A stretch of 64,000 bases of DNA. Source: Apiospora phragmitis (taxonomy: Eukaryota > Ascomycota > Sordariomycetes > Amphisphaeriales > Apiosporaceae). Within the stretch, counting starts at the first letter, position 1. Each line of letters opens with the position of its first letter. The notes under the pieces are model-generated. The model saw only the letters and a list, made by a program, of their open reading frames with translations. It was not told where the DNA came from and did not search any database. Below are positions 1 to 11,312 of this stretch, piece by piece. Where the stretch lies: contig JAQQWL010000011.1 of NCBI GenBank assembly GCA_038363925.1, forward strand, positions 5,766,001-5,830,000, given 5' to 3'. The translations under genes and the position numbers were made by a program.

Positions 1-3000
1 GTGAGTCCAGTGAGTTCCCCAATCCATCCATCCATTTTATCCATTGACCTCAGACAGAGTCGCGCAGGACGCGAAGGAAGGACGGAAAGTCTACCGGGCC
101 TCCCCGTGCGACCGCCCATTGTGGATTGGAGAAGGCACCAAACTGTGCCAATGTACCGAATGGATCCGAGTACAGAGGAATTTAGCAGTGTGTTAGTCGA
201 GAAGCAGATACAGGGTCCGACAGGCCCCTGCCTATAACATTAATGCTCAAGGGATTATCGTTGTAAATCTCTGCTAGCACATAGCCCATTGGGCAGCCGG
301 TCGGGTTCGTCCAGCGATCACTTTCGTCCAGCCTCACGTGCAATAACGTGCGCTGCCGACGCGCAGCAGTAGTTCCAGCGACTAGTTGCCAACTCCGCGC
401 CGCGAGCAGAGAAGAGCGAGCGAGTTCTACGGATACACGTACGCTATCTGCTATAGAACGGATCTTGGGTGAACTTCACCCTTCAGGCGGTCTAAGGTGA
501 TCTGCACAGGCCATCCTCTGCGGTTCGGGGCCCTAGTACCTGGATGCAACGACTATCGAAGGCCATGGGATAGGTGACAATGGACTACGGTTGGGCGGTT
601 TTCACAAGCTGTTCGACCGATCGTCGTCCGTCTTGACCAGTTGCTGTCGCTACTGCCTGTACCTTGCAGTAGTGAATTTCGTTCTGTCCAGCAACCAGGT
701 GCCTGCAAGCAACTCACCCAAAATTGCCAGCACCGTGGCATCGGACTTGTGCCAAAGGGCTTGCATGAAAGCACGCGTTCATCATTCGTCGGTGGCGTTA
801 CAAGAGAACTCCATTCCCGGTGGGGGCCAAGATGTTGACCAAGATTTGTACACCAATACATTAGGTCTGGATAAGTGGCTGCTGGGATGCCTGTGTGTAA
901 GTGACGAGCCAACCAGAGAGGCAAACAAGGCACAAGGGCACTATGGGAAAATAATGCCGGATGCACAAAGAATACGGTAACGTAATGTACCACTTTAGAT
1001 ACGAAACGAGGTGGGCAATTCGGCAAAACGAGCCTGAAAGTCTATATTGATTAGGTGATATCACTATGCATACTATAGCAAATGGAGGATTGTTTCATTT
1101 ACATCACTGGCCCTCGTATCAAAGATCCCGTGTCCTTATGCATAAAGCAGTCGAATCGTGCAGTAATAGGATGGTTTGAGATTAACAGGGAGACGTGAGT
1201 AATGCGCATCGCCATTGATAGGCTATTTTTGTTATAGAACCCCGAGCATAGCTATAATGATAGTATGGCGAACACCGAGTAATTGTGAATTCGACAGCGC
1301 CTCACCTGGAGATGACGTATCGCCAATGTAGGTACAGACTTGGCTACATCGTATCGTGCAGTGTGCTCGACAATGAGCCCGAGATTGTGTAGCTGTCGGC
1401 AAGATCGTACACAATCTCGTATTTGTAGGCTGTGCAACCATATATGAGAGCCTGCTGCCCGCAATGGCCGATGGAATAGAAGGGTTAGACATCATTATTG
1501 CCTTTCGGGTGCAATCTAGGCCGGTAAGGACTACTGACCTGATGATTCATTTGATTCTACCCTACAGCCTGAAGCACCAAGGGAGGGAGGCCTTTGTTGG
1601 ACATTGATGAAGAATGGTGGCGTTGAGGGGGAAAAAAAAACGATGCTTTTCCGTCCTGACGGTACTGTAGCGCAGCCTCCTGGGCTCTAGCCTCTGGATA
1701 GTTGTCTGGAGTAAGAAAGCCACCTGCCACTTTTTCGCATACTTTGCCGAAGCCAAAACCGGCACTTCGCGATATCATGTCAGATTAAAAAGGCTTCGTT
1801 TGATCTCAAAAAGCCACTATCTAGGATGAAATTCTCTGACACGTCCCAAGTGAGCCAGTAGCTAAGCTACGAGGTGGCTTTTGGTTCGGGATCCCCAATC
1901 CCCGTAAGCTCGTTGGCTCGCTAGTGGCACCAAAGGCGACATCCTCCAATTACTCGTCTTTGCGCCCGCGATGCCAGTTTCTGACAGCCATCACAGAGAG
2001 AGTTTCTAAAAGTAATAGTGCCCAGAATAGTTCCGGCAACTGGGCGTGACGGCTGAAGTCTGTGATGCAACTTCTCGCTGTGTCCGCTGACAATGGCGTG
2101 AATGAGAATAGCACTTTTGTGTGCTCAGTGCTCGTGTGCCTGGGAAGGACGGCAGGTAGCACATCCAGTAGTAGAGTGCTTGCATGCGCCGGCATGCAGG
2201 GCATATTTCATCAGGTGTGGGCTGACTGACGATGCAACCAACCCATAGCCAACAATAGAAAAAAAACCCCATCCTATCAGCATAAGATTCATCCAAAGTA
2301 GGACTCTGCAGCAGCCTTTTTCCAGACTCCAATCAGCGACGGCGTCATTTTGCCCTATCGAGTACTGTAGTCACCCATCGGGCGGCACGCCCAATTACAT
2401 GCCCAGATGCCTATTGCACATCACTTCCGGGCCTTCCTACGTGCTACCCACCCGCTCTCTGGCGGTCATATGTTTCCGCTCGGCAGGCGGTCCAGTCCAG
2501 TCCAGTCCAGTCCCGTCGGTTTACTCCCGAACCATCTGCGCATAATCAGCCATCTGGCTTGCGGCGCGATATTATTACATACATCCCTATGCAGTAGTAG
2601 CATATGCTATATCCTTATTTTATCTGATATTATTTTTGCCTTTTCGACTTCCTCGTCTGATATCTCCCGACTGATTTAGCAGCAGCCATCGGATGCATTA
2701 ACCATGACAGGACAGGGTCCACCTACCCAGCAACATGTCATGCTTTAGGGCAATTCGTTAGAGGCGCCCTCTCTTCTTGTGCCAGCCAGCGCATGAGAAG
2801 AGATCGCCCACTGTTTCGCGTTCCCGGCGGTGTCTCTCCATGGTCACATTGGAATTGACTGCCAATCGCTAGAAACAAGCCCGTACCGGCGAGGGAGTCC
2901 CCGTCCAATGGTAGCAAGCATCACACTTCAGATCAGAGGGAAGATGTGAAGGGAAAGGAATCTGCCCGTACATACATTTGAAACGGAACGCCGCCGGCGC

Positions 3001-4612
3001 ACCGTACCTGCATTCCTCTGGACGCCAACCAGTAATGTAGCCGACTTGCACAGGCTGTTTGTTAGTCGCGAGGACGGTCGGCACAAGTCTGGCCTATCAT
3101 ATCTTTATGCCGCCACATTCTCACCGTCCCTTCCTCTACCATGTACTATGTATGGACGGGCACCTTAGTGATGCAGCAGGGGTGGCCGTCCGTCCCATCC
3201 CATTACGACGACTCGTCAACACGATAGCACGGGCGCGTTATTGGGAGGATTGGCAGGCTACCTGCCCCAGGTGGAATGGGCTGGCTATCCTAAACAGGCC
3301 CAGCTGCAGGCACACTAATGTTGTTATCCTGCACAAATGGTCGTGTAGGTGGGTTATATTACTTATGTACACACCTGCATGCATGTCGTGTCGTGCGTGT
3401 CGTGGTCGAGGTTGGAGGGAGGGTGGAATACTAAGACAAGACAGCACGGCCAAGGAGGGCCCTTCCGAGTCCTGGCCAGAGTACATGCGAATAGTATAGT
3501 ACGAAAGTATAGTACGAAAGTATAGTACGGCCCCTCCAGACTAAGAGAGGGGTCCCACCAGACCCAGACCGCAGACACAACAACACACGACGAGCCAAAG
3601 TATCGTCTGATGGGCGGTACATGCCTACCTGGGACCCATGTAGCGCTCCAATGCAACCTAACCTAACCTACACCCTCGCACTAAGCCCGACCAGTCCTGC
3701 CTGCTCTGGCTCTGGTGTCTGTCTGGCTCTGGCTCCTCTGGCTCCTCTGGCTCTGGACAGGCTCGTCGGGTGCCAGGAATAGCATTGCCTCTCTTGGGTG
3801 GCTTAGCGTCTCTTTACACCCGCCCATCTTGGGTTCCACCATGATCACTAGTCTAGGTCGCTTTGGAGGGCCCTTGTAGAGGCAGGCTGTCAGTGGTTCC
3901 CAGCTTGTAAGTGAGACACAGATGTGTGGGTGCCGGCTGGGTCATGCCATCCAGTCTGTGCCTATCAACGGTTTTAATGGCGTTGATCTGTCTTTGCCCT
4001 CTTGTCTACTACATTATCCTCCAAGGTCTCCCTTCGACACGCTCATTTATGGTACCCAGCATATGATCGACAGATCGCGGACTTTTCCTTCATAATCTCT
4101 CGGCTTCTGCGTTTCTTCTTGTGACTTGACTTTCTGGAAACCTTCCGAGTTCACTCGAGTTTCCTTCCCTTCATTTGATATACTATCAGCTGCCCCTCTG
4201 CTATATACCCCTCCGCCTCGTTCTCTTCCTACTACCTACCCAGGTATATCATATAATCTAGACAAGAGCCCCGAGAGGCCAGCCATATGTACAACACCAA
4301 CAACACAGTCACTCGACTCGATAGCTTATAGACAGTCTTGGATATCAACTTCAAGCCTGCCGTCCATTCCTTCCAACCAGGAACCGAGCCACCATCATCA
4401 GGCCACTCGCCCACTCGATCAAAGCTGCATACTACTACACCAAATCATACTTAATTGATAAACCAGAGAGAGAGAACCCCGCCGGACTTTACAGAACTAT
4501 ATATTGGACACGAACCAGAAACAACCAGCCAGATATCAAGACAGGTTGGTGAACCTGGAGGCTTTGTTTGGAGGACCAGTAGGAGCTGATATATGTGTGC
4601 CACAGGACAGAA
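1..4612. other. Intergenic tract, no supported gene; Msn2 upstream/leader region at its right end
   Basis: No open frame here has a recognisable domain, and the short frames on both strands look like chance. The tract holds simple repeats: TCCAG repeats near 2493-2515, a 13-bp unit repeated about three times at 3493-3530, an AACCT run near 3656-3670 and a CTGGCTC-rich repeat near 3703-3755. From about 4130 the sequence becomes rich in C and T with many CA-rich words, typical of a fungal core promoter and a long 5' leader for the gene starting at 4613. Confidence 0.55.
3493..3530. repeat. 13-bp tandem repeat, about 3 copies
   Basis: Two exact copies of AGTATAGTACGAA (3493-3505, 3506-3518) are followed by a 12-bp copy ending in GG (3519-3530). 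Each unit contains GTAC and TATA. No gene is near enough to suggest a role. Confidence 0.85.
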
Positions 4613-6530
4613 ATGGATCCCAACATGATGGCCTCACAGGTGATGGGACCTACACCGTTCTTCTACTACACCCCCGACATGACCGCAGAGAACCGCCAGC
4701 ACGGTCACTTCAGCCAGCACCCCGGGGTTCAACAACAGATGCAGATGTACCCAGTAGTGCCGACACTGCCCTCAACACCCATCTACTCGAGACCCAACTC
4801 CTCATGCTCGCAGCCTTCGGCACCGACGCCAGTGTTCAAGCCAGTCACATCCAACATGACCCCGGCCGCCTCACCACGTTCGGCCCCTCAGAAGCCGTCC
4901 ATGTACCTGCCGGGACATGCGGCCAAGCTGATGCTCGAGACGGAATTGATGTGCGAGGGAGATGGTATGTACTACCCGGCTACTCCGCCGCTGTCATCGT
5001 CGGGAAGCAACATGGGCAGCCCCGGCGGCGGTGACATGCTGGCTACACCGCTCAACCCCATGTTCTCGGGTCTGGATGGCTACGAGAACGCGAAGCCTGA
5101 GATTGACACCCTTCCCGAGACGATTGAGGGTCTCGATTGGGCCAGCTGCGGTTCTCCCCCGTTGACACCAGGTTAGTGGTTTTTCTTATTCATTACTGTT
5201 TTGTTTGTTTCAATATTCTCTTTAATTTGCGGGAGCGGTGGGATTGGCAGATGCATCAAAATTGGATTGAGATGTATGTGTGTGTAGTCGGTGGGAACAA
5301 GAATCGGTCGATTTTGGGGAGTGTACCTGCCGAGCCCTTCCCCTGCAAATCCAATTGATTGTTCTGTCTGGCCTGCGGGGCCCCCATCGCCAGGAAATTG
5401 ACTTGAGCTAACTTTGGGACCTTTTTCCCTCAGTTTACCTGCAATCCGCCCAACCCATCAGGAACATCTCGCTTAATTCGTCGGTCATCAGCGACCTCGT
5501 TTCTACGACCTCGTGCCCTTCCCTATCCCCATCTCCTCCCCCCTACGCGTCCTCGGATTCATCAGAGCAAGACGTCGACTTCAGCATCGACCCCCGAAAC
5601 TTGACTGTCGGTGGTGTCAGCTTGGCCCAGGAGTTTTCCGCCCCTGCTGCATTGGACGAGTTCAGGGGTGACAGCCTTGTGAAGCCTACCTCAGATACTT
5701 TTGAGTTTGAACCCCAAATCCATCACGGTCTGCCCACCTTCGACGACCTGTCGGATTTGGAGTCGGAGGAAGATTTTGTCAACGGACTCGTCAACCTTGG
5801 CGGTTCCTCGGAAGTCAAGCGATCGCGTTCTGCCACGTGCTCAACCACCTTTTCATTGGGCGACGATTCCTTCTTGACCGAGACCAGCCTCTCACCCGAA
5901 TCGGAGGATTTCCACTCAGCCAAGAAGCAGAGGACCTCCAAGAAGGATTCTCGCACCACTTCACCCGCCATGAACATCGCCGCCAGCTCCTCGGATGCTG
6001 GCCAATCGGGCCAGCAGTCGTCTGGCAGCCACGATGGCAACCAGACCAGCAACAACAATGCCACCGCCGCGAGCTCTGACGCTGGCCAGGCCTCCGCAAC
6101 CACCACCCTCCCCGCCCCGCCCACCCGTCGTGGTCGCAAGCAGTCTCTGACCGAGGATCCCTCCAAGACGTTCGTGTGCGAGCTGTGCAACCGTCGATTC
6201 CGGCGCCAGGAACACCTGAAGAGACACTATCGGTCGCTGCACACCCAGGACAAGCCCTTCGAGTGCCACGAATGTGGCAAGAAGTTCTCCCGAAGCGACA
6301 ACCTCGCCCAGCATTCACGCACCCACGGCAGCGGCGCCATTGTCATGAACCTTATTGAGGATGGCGACACGAGCCTGGAGATGATGGGTCACAGCGAAGC
6401 GGACTACCACAGTTTCGGCAAGGTCCTCTTCCAGGTGGCCGCCGACATCTCGGGCAGCGGCAGTGATCTCTCTGGAGAGGAGTCGCCTAGTGAAAGCCTT
6501 GACAAGAAGAAGCGCAAGCGCTCCGACTGA
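4613..6530 (+). CDS. msn2: Msn2/Seb1-type C2H2 zinc-finger stress transcription factor
   Basis: Two exons: 4613-5171 and 5434-6530, with a 262-nt intron (donor GTTAGT, acceptor CCTCAG), give 551 residues. The N-terminal part is rich in Pro, Ser, Thr and Gln and starts [13 protein letters not shown]. The exon junction reads [14 protein letters not shown], so the intron interrupts a continuous motif. Two adjacent C2H2 fingers lie near residues 433-485 ([20 protein letters not shown], then [19 protein letters not shown]), the arrangement that binds the STRE core AGGGG in yeast Msn2/4 and Aspergillus Seb1. A lysine-rich tail ends in KKKRKRSD, a possible nuclear signal. Proteins of this family act in the nucleus on stress, carbon and development genes. 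The chosen ATG follows an in-frame GTG without ATG upstream. The frame is intact. The family call is firm; the regulated genes are unknown. Confidence 0.93.
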
Positions 6531-7498
6531 GGCTTGACGCATTTCAGCTGTATAAGAATTTACACATGCCAACAATCCGCGATTTATGGCATATGCCCGA
6601 CATGACACTCAACGACTTATTCATCTCTCGACCACCCCCGCTAATCTTACGCGGATCGGTCTTAGGGTCATACAGACGGATGGTTCCCGAACCACACGTT
6701 GCCCAACCAGGAACGACGGCATCTTACCTAGAGGATCGAAAAAGTTACATCTGATTTTGCAGCATCAACTTGCCTTCTTGTATCAACTTTCACACAAGAC
6801 TTTCATAACCACCTCACGGCCTTCATCACTTCTCGAGGGAGAGAGGAACACGAACACAGCAGTCTAGGGGCGACTCGCGAGGGAAACAAAATGGGGGATT
6901 TGCGGCGTATACTGGCGACATGATACACACTTTTGCGAATTGTTTGCGTGCCGGAGACGAGGCACTGCTTGCGCATATTTGGTCTTTTTTCCACGAATTT
7001 TTGCTGGCGGCTTTCCGTTCGTTACGCTCGTTGTAATGGCTGCAAGCAGGCGGGGCTGGACAGCCGCCCTCGCCACATGCATAGGAAACCTCCTTCGGCA
7101 AGGGGGGATGCAGCTCGCAAGAGCAGTTTTCTCGCCTTTGGTGGTGGATTAAACTATTTACTTTTTTTCACGACTTCCTTTGCTGCGATTGCCTTCAAGG
7201 AAGTGTGCAGGTCACAAAGAAAGCTCTCTGCAAGTCTGTACAAATAGGAAAAATCTAAACCGTCTGCCGCTGCCAAAACCACCTTGTTCAAATCCTGCTA
7301 CGTCGTGACATGCATGTGTCGTGAAGCGTCTTACCCACCAACCTAGTCTAGCGTAGGTGCCTGCATATCTACATGTAATGTGGTCAGTAAGTAAGTAGTC
7401 CAATGCTCGCTGCTTTCTTTCATACTCCGTAGGTCCCAGTGCAACGGTTCGACTACAGTGGGCACTATTTGCTTACATCTTATCTGCCTACTTACTTT

Positions 7499-7536
<38 letters not shown>

Positions 7537-8426
7537 GCTAGTGAGTAATCCAAGAGTGAGTGGTTTACATGAGAAGTGTTGGCTTTTATTTGACACCTAG
7601 TCTAGCGTGTGTACGAGTAAGTGTCCCCTCCCAAAGCGGTATCTGCCAGATCCGAGTCAATCTCTACCTATAAACAGATGGCAGGTTAATCGGTAACTTT
7701 TCAATTTAGCTCCGGACCTTCGGCTACTCGAAACACCGGATTTCCCAATGGAATGGAATAGGTAGGCCGTCTCCATGGCCCCAATATGAATAAGCCCCCG
7801 TGAGCCCAGATAAGCAAGCAGGCGACGACGGGCTTGTTTTCTCCAGATTCGGACCCAGATTCGAGATGGGGTGTTACACACACGGCTTCCAATATTTGCT
7901 GGCTTTTAGACATCATACTCTGAGGACAGCATCCCCATCCATCGCGACATGCAGCGAAAGACCTATGATATGGTGGTTACGGTCCTAATACTCCGTAGAT
8001 GGGCACGTCATGCGAGTCTCTCAGCTGTCTACCTGTCTACCTGTACCTACTGAGCAAAAGTACATCTGCTAAGCAACGAATACCCGGCTTCAAACTTATC
8101 TACCATTGAAGCTAAACAAGAAAACGCCGGACGCAAGCAATAACTCGCATCAACGCCAATCTTTCACGAAGATCAGACGGATCTACGCATTACGCGGGCT
8201 GCGCGCGGGATAACCCTCTTGTTTTCCCCTCATCGAAAGAGGGGCCAGTCACGAAAGCACGAAACACGTCAATAAACTTGAGTCCAAAGGTGTGCCATGA
8301 CTCGTAAACCCTCGACTTAAACAAACAAACCCCCGCCTTTGGGGTTTCAGATGCTGACAGCTTAACCTCCGACTAGGGCCTCTCCTACCACGACGACTTT
8401 TGTGCTACTTTCCACTGCCCGGGATC
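6531..8426. other. Intergenic tract between msn2 and the Dph6-RidA gene
   Basis: This holds the msn2 3' region and the promoter of the gene at 8427. It contains a pure CTA/ACT triplet run at about 7501-7534 and two copies of the word TACTCCGTA (near 7424 and 7990). No coding frame is convincing. Confidence 0.55.
7501..7534. repeat. CTA trinucleotide microsatellite
   Basis: An uninterrupted run of about 11 CTA units lies in intergenic DNA. It is a likely length-polymorphic marker. Confidence 0.9.
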
Positions 8427-11189
8427 ATGGCGGTGGACGGACCCCTGAGCGTCATCGCCCTGGTATCCGGTGGGAAGGATAGCTTCTTCTCCATCCTGCA
8501 CTGCCTGGCCAATGGCCACCGCGTCGTAGCCCTCGCAAATCTACACCCACCAGACCACCCCCATGTCAGCGCTACCACGCCGGCCAGCGATCCAGGTGCC
8601 ACTGAGCGGTCCATAGCCGACGCCCCGGCGCGCCTGGCTTTAAGTACGGACACCGGGCATGGCTTCAGCAGCAATCCTGACAGCCAGGGTCCCGACGAGA
8701 CGGATCTGAACAGTTTTATGTACCAGACTGTCGGACACCAGGTCGTGCCACTGTACGCCACGGCCACCGGCTTGCCGCTGTTCCGCCGAGCCATCACTGG
8801 CACTACTCTAGACCATGGCATCAGCTACCAGGACCCTGCCCTGTCATCATCCACCCCTTCCCCCAAGCTAGATAGTCTCGACGGTCTGCCCACATCTGAC
8901 TCGGGCGCCGTTGTAGTGGACGAGAAGCGCAACCGTGGCGAAGACGAGACCGAGTCGCTTATTCCCCTGTTGCTTTCTGTAATCACGGCTCATCCAGAGG
9001 CCAATGCTGTCTGCACTGGCGCGATTCTTTCTACATACCAGAGGACACGCGTTGAGTCTGTGGCCCTGCGACTTGGTCTTATTCCACTCGGCTATCTGTG
9101 GCAGTATCCCGTATTGCCGGCGCCGCTAGCCTCGGCTGAGGAAACCCCACGCAGTCACGACCCTTCGTCATTGCACCGCCTCGGTCTACCAGATGACGCA
9201 CAGCTGCTCCGCGAGATGGAGTCCGCGGGGCTGGAGGCACGCATAGTCAAGGTGGCGAGCGCTGGACTAGACGAGGATTTCCTGTGGGAGAATGTGGCGA
9301 GTGAGAGAAGTATCCAGCGCGTCAAGCGCGTTTTAAGGAAGTTCGGTGGCGGTGGGCGTGGATCTGTACTCGGCGAAGGGGGCGAGTTTGAGACCCTTGT
9401 CGTTGACGGCCCGTCGGCTCTTTTCAAGGGGCGCATTGTCGTGAAAGACGATGATAGAAGACTCGTCCGGGAGGGAGGCGGCAGTCTTTGGCTCAGCATT
9501 CGTAAAGCATGTGTGGAGATGAAGCCACAGGGGCAATCGTCTGATGAGCAAACCGCAGGGGAATCTATTGTCCGTACCCCTGCACTCCTTGATAATAGGT
9601 TCGAGGATATCCTTCAAGCGCTGCACATCGATGAACAGGCAAGTGGTGGGTTTCAAGAGGTGCCGCTGGCGCCTCTACCTCAGTCATCAGGGTTTGTGGC
9701 TTCAAAGCTTCCTGAGCAATGGTGCCTCGGTCGTAGCCAAGAACGCAGTATTGAGAACCAGACGAGTGAACTGGTGGATGCCGTTCATCAACGACTTCGT
9801 GATCAGTCGCTCTCGGCTTCTGCCATCACGAACACCATCATCGTGCTCAGACACATGTCAGACTTCCCCCTAATCAACAAGCTTTACGGCGCGCTGTTTA
9901 GGGAGCCCAACCCGCCTGCGCGGGTCACTATTGCTAGTGGTGACTGCCTACCCCAGGGGTCAGACATAGCTATCTATCTGACGGTCCAACCTTGTTTGGG
10001 CCAGGATGACAGGCAAGGACTACATGTCCAGTCCAGATCTTACTGGGCGCCTGCCAATATCGGGCCTTACAGCCAGGCCATCGCTTTCCCGCTGGGGGGC
10101 CCGCCATCGGGGTCATCACATGCCGACAATGGCGCAATGAAGGTGACGACTATCGCGGGCCAAATTCCACTCGTTCCAGCCTCGATGGTGCTCCCTGCAT
10201 CTGACGACACGTCTAATGATACCACGGACCTGCAAATTACCTTGGCACTTCAGCACCTCTGGCGCATCGGAACCGAGATGCAAGTCCAATGGTGGACAAG
10301 TGCTGTGGCGTACTTCCCCAGGGCCTCATCGTCAGCAGACATGAAGCGCAAGACGAACTTAGCTGCCCATATCTGGGATGCGGCTCATCTCTGGGGGCTT
10401 GCTGCGGAGGCCTCGGAAGAAGATGACGACGAGACTGGCCCCGATCTTTGGGATCGCAAGTTCAACCCGCAGTACATGTCCCTGACCGGTGGGGATGACG
10501 ACGCCGCTTCACCTAGCCTTCCCGACTGGGACGTGCTTGCCAGCGTTCAACTAGCTTCCGAAGCCGACAGTGACGGGGTCGGAGGCATTGTACAGTCGCG
10601 AAGGCGGTACATACCTTTCATGTTTGCAGCCGAGGTGGACGAACTGCCGCGGGCCGCGGGCGTCGAATGGCATGCTCATGTGGGCCTGGCCAAGGTAGGT
10701 TCTAGCTCTGTCCACACCTTTGCAACTACTGCAGGGCGCAACGATGGTCGCCGTCTAGAGCTCCATCATGTCGTAGTCCGGTCTCCCACGGGAGGGGAGA
10801 TATACGTACACACTACCGCGGCGCTTTCACTCGAGGGGGGAAACGCGGATGATGTACTACCATCGTCGTCTCTGACGTTTGGCCCGGAGATTGATGCCAT
10901 CTCTGCTGAGGTCATCGCAGCTTTGGAGAAGGTGCTCGGCTTACCTAGGGAGGATTTGTCTCCCTCCCCTCCACAAGAACCGGGCTCGGTACCGCCTGCT
11001 GCCCGTCCTTACTTGGCGTACATCGATGCTTCCCATGTATCGTCGTCCTTCTCAGAAGTGGCAGGTACTGCCTCCTCGTCGAGCGCATCAGCAGTCATAC
11101 CCTGCTATAGTCTGTGGAATGCGCGAGGTGCCCGTTTATCAATCGTGGCATTATTCCAGAGCCATTATAGTACAAATATCATGGAATAA
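8427..11189 (+). CDS. dph6: Diphthine-ammonia ligase (Dph6) fused to RidA/YjgF-like domains
   Basis: A single exon of 920 residues. Residues 14-19 are the PP-loop SGGKDS of the ATP_bind_4/Dph6 family, which catalyses the last, ATP-dependent amidation of diphthine on elongation factor 2 in the cytosol. Other family marks are GHQVVPLYATATGLPLF, AVCTGAILSTYQRTRVE (about 200-220) and EGGEFETLVVDGP (about 315-328). The C-terminal half carries RidA/YjgF-like sequence: WAPANIGPYSQAIAFPLGG begins near residue 538, and a second, more divergent unit is likely near 740-850. This fusion matches yeast YLR143w (Dph6). A Ser/Pro/Asp-rich insert of roughly 60 residues separates the PP-loop segment from the next conserved block. 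The start is ATG 8427; an in-frame TTG lies 27 nt upstream. Its 3' end is only 123 bp from the convergent esterase gene. The frame is intact. Confidence 0.93.
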   Translation: MAVDGPLSVIALVSGGKDSFFSILHCLANGHRVVALANLHPPDHPHVSATTPASDPGATERSIADAPARLALSTDTGHGFSSNPDSQGPDETDLNSFMYQTVGHQVVPLYATATGLPLFRRAITGTTLDHGISYQDPALSSSTPSPKLDSLDGLPTSDSGAVVVDEKRNRGEDETESLIPLLLSVITAHPEANAVCTGAILSTYQRTRVESVALRLGLIPLGYLWQYPVLPAPLASAEETPRSHDPSSLHRLGLPDDAQLLREMESAGLEARIVKVASAGLDEDFLWENVASERSIQRVKRVLRKFGGGGRGSVLGEGGEFETLVVDGPSALFKGRIVVKDDDRRLVREGGGSLWLSIRKACVEMKPQGQSSDEQTAGESIVRTPALLDNRFEDILQALHIDEQASGGFQEVPLAPLPQSSGFVASKLPEQWCLGRSQERSIENQTSELVDAVHQRLRDQSLSASAITNTIIVLRHMSDFPLINKLYGALFREPNPPARVTIASGDCLPQGSDIAIYLTVQPCLGQDDRQGLHVQSRSYWAPANIGPYSQAIAFPLGGPPSGSSHADNGAMKVTTIAGQIPLVPASMVLPASDDTSNDTTDLQITLALQHLWRIGTEMQVQWWTSAVAYFPRASSSADMKRKTNLAAHIWDAAHLWGLAAEASEEDDDETGPDLWDRKFNPQYMSLTGGDDDAASPSLPDWDVLASVQLASEADSDGVGGIVQSRRRYIPFMFAAEVDELPRAAGVEWHAHVGLAKVGSSSVHTFATTAGRNDGRRLELHHVVVRSPTGGEIYVHTTAALSLEGGNADDVLPSSSLTFGPEIDAISAEVIAALEKVLGLPREDLSPSPPQEPGSVPPAARPYLAYIDASHVSSSFSEVAGTASSSSASAVIPCYSLWNARGARLSIVALFQSHYSTNIME

Positions 11190-11312
11190 GGACTCGAAAA
11201 ACCAAGTTATATAGCGATGAAATAGTTCCATACTACTACGGTCTCAATAAAATTACTGATGTATCTCGCCTGTGTCTATTCTCTATGATTACTCGCCAAA
11301 TCCTTGACTGTG

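Noticed and set aside
1..237. 78-codon frame at the left edge, possible truncated gene
   Set aside because: It starts with GTG, shows no family features and could not be tested upstream of the window.
553..1026. 157-codon minus-strand frame near the left edge
   Set aside because: Cys/Trp/His/Pro-rich composition with no domain or splice context; a chance frame.
3656..3672. AACCT run resembling telomeric CCCTAA repeats
   Set aside because: The unit is five bases, present only about three times, in the middle of ordinary intergenic DNA.
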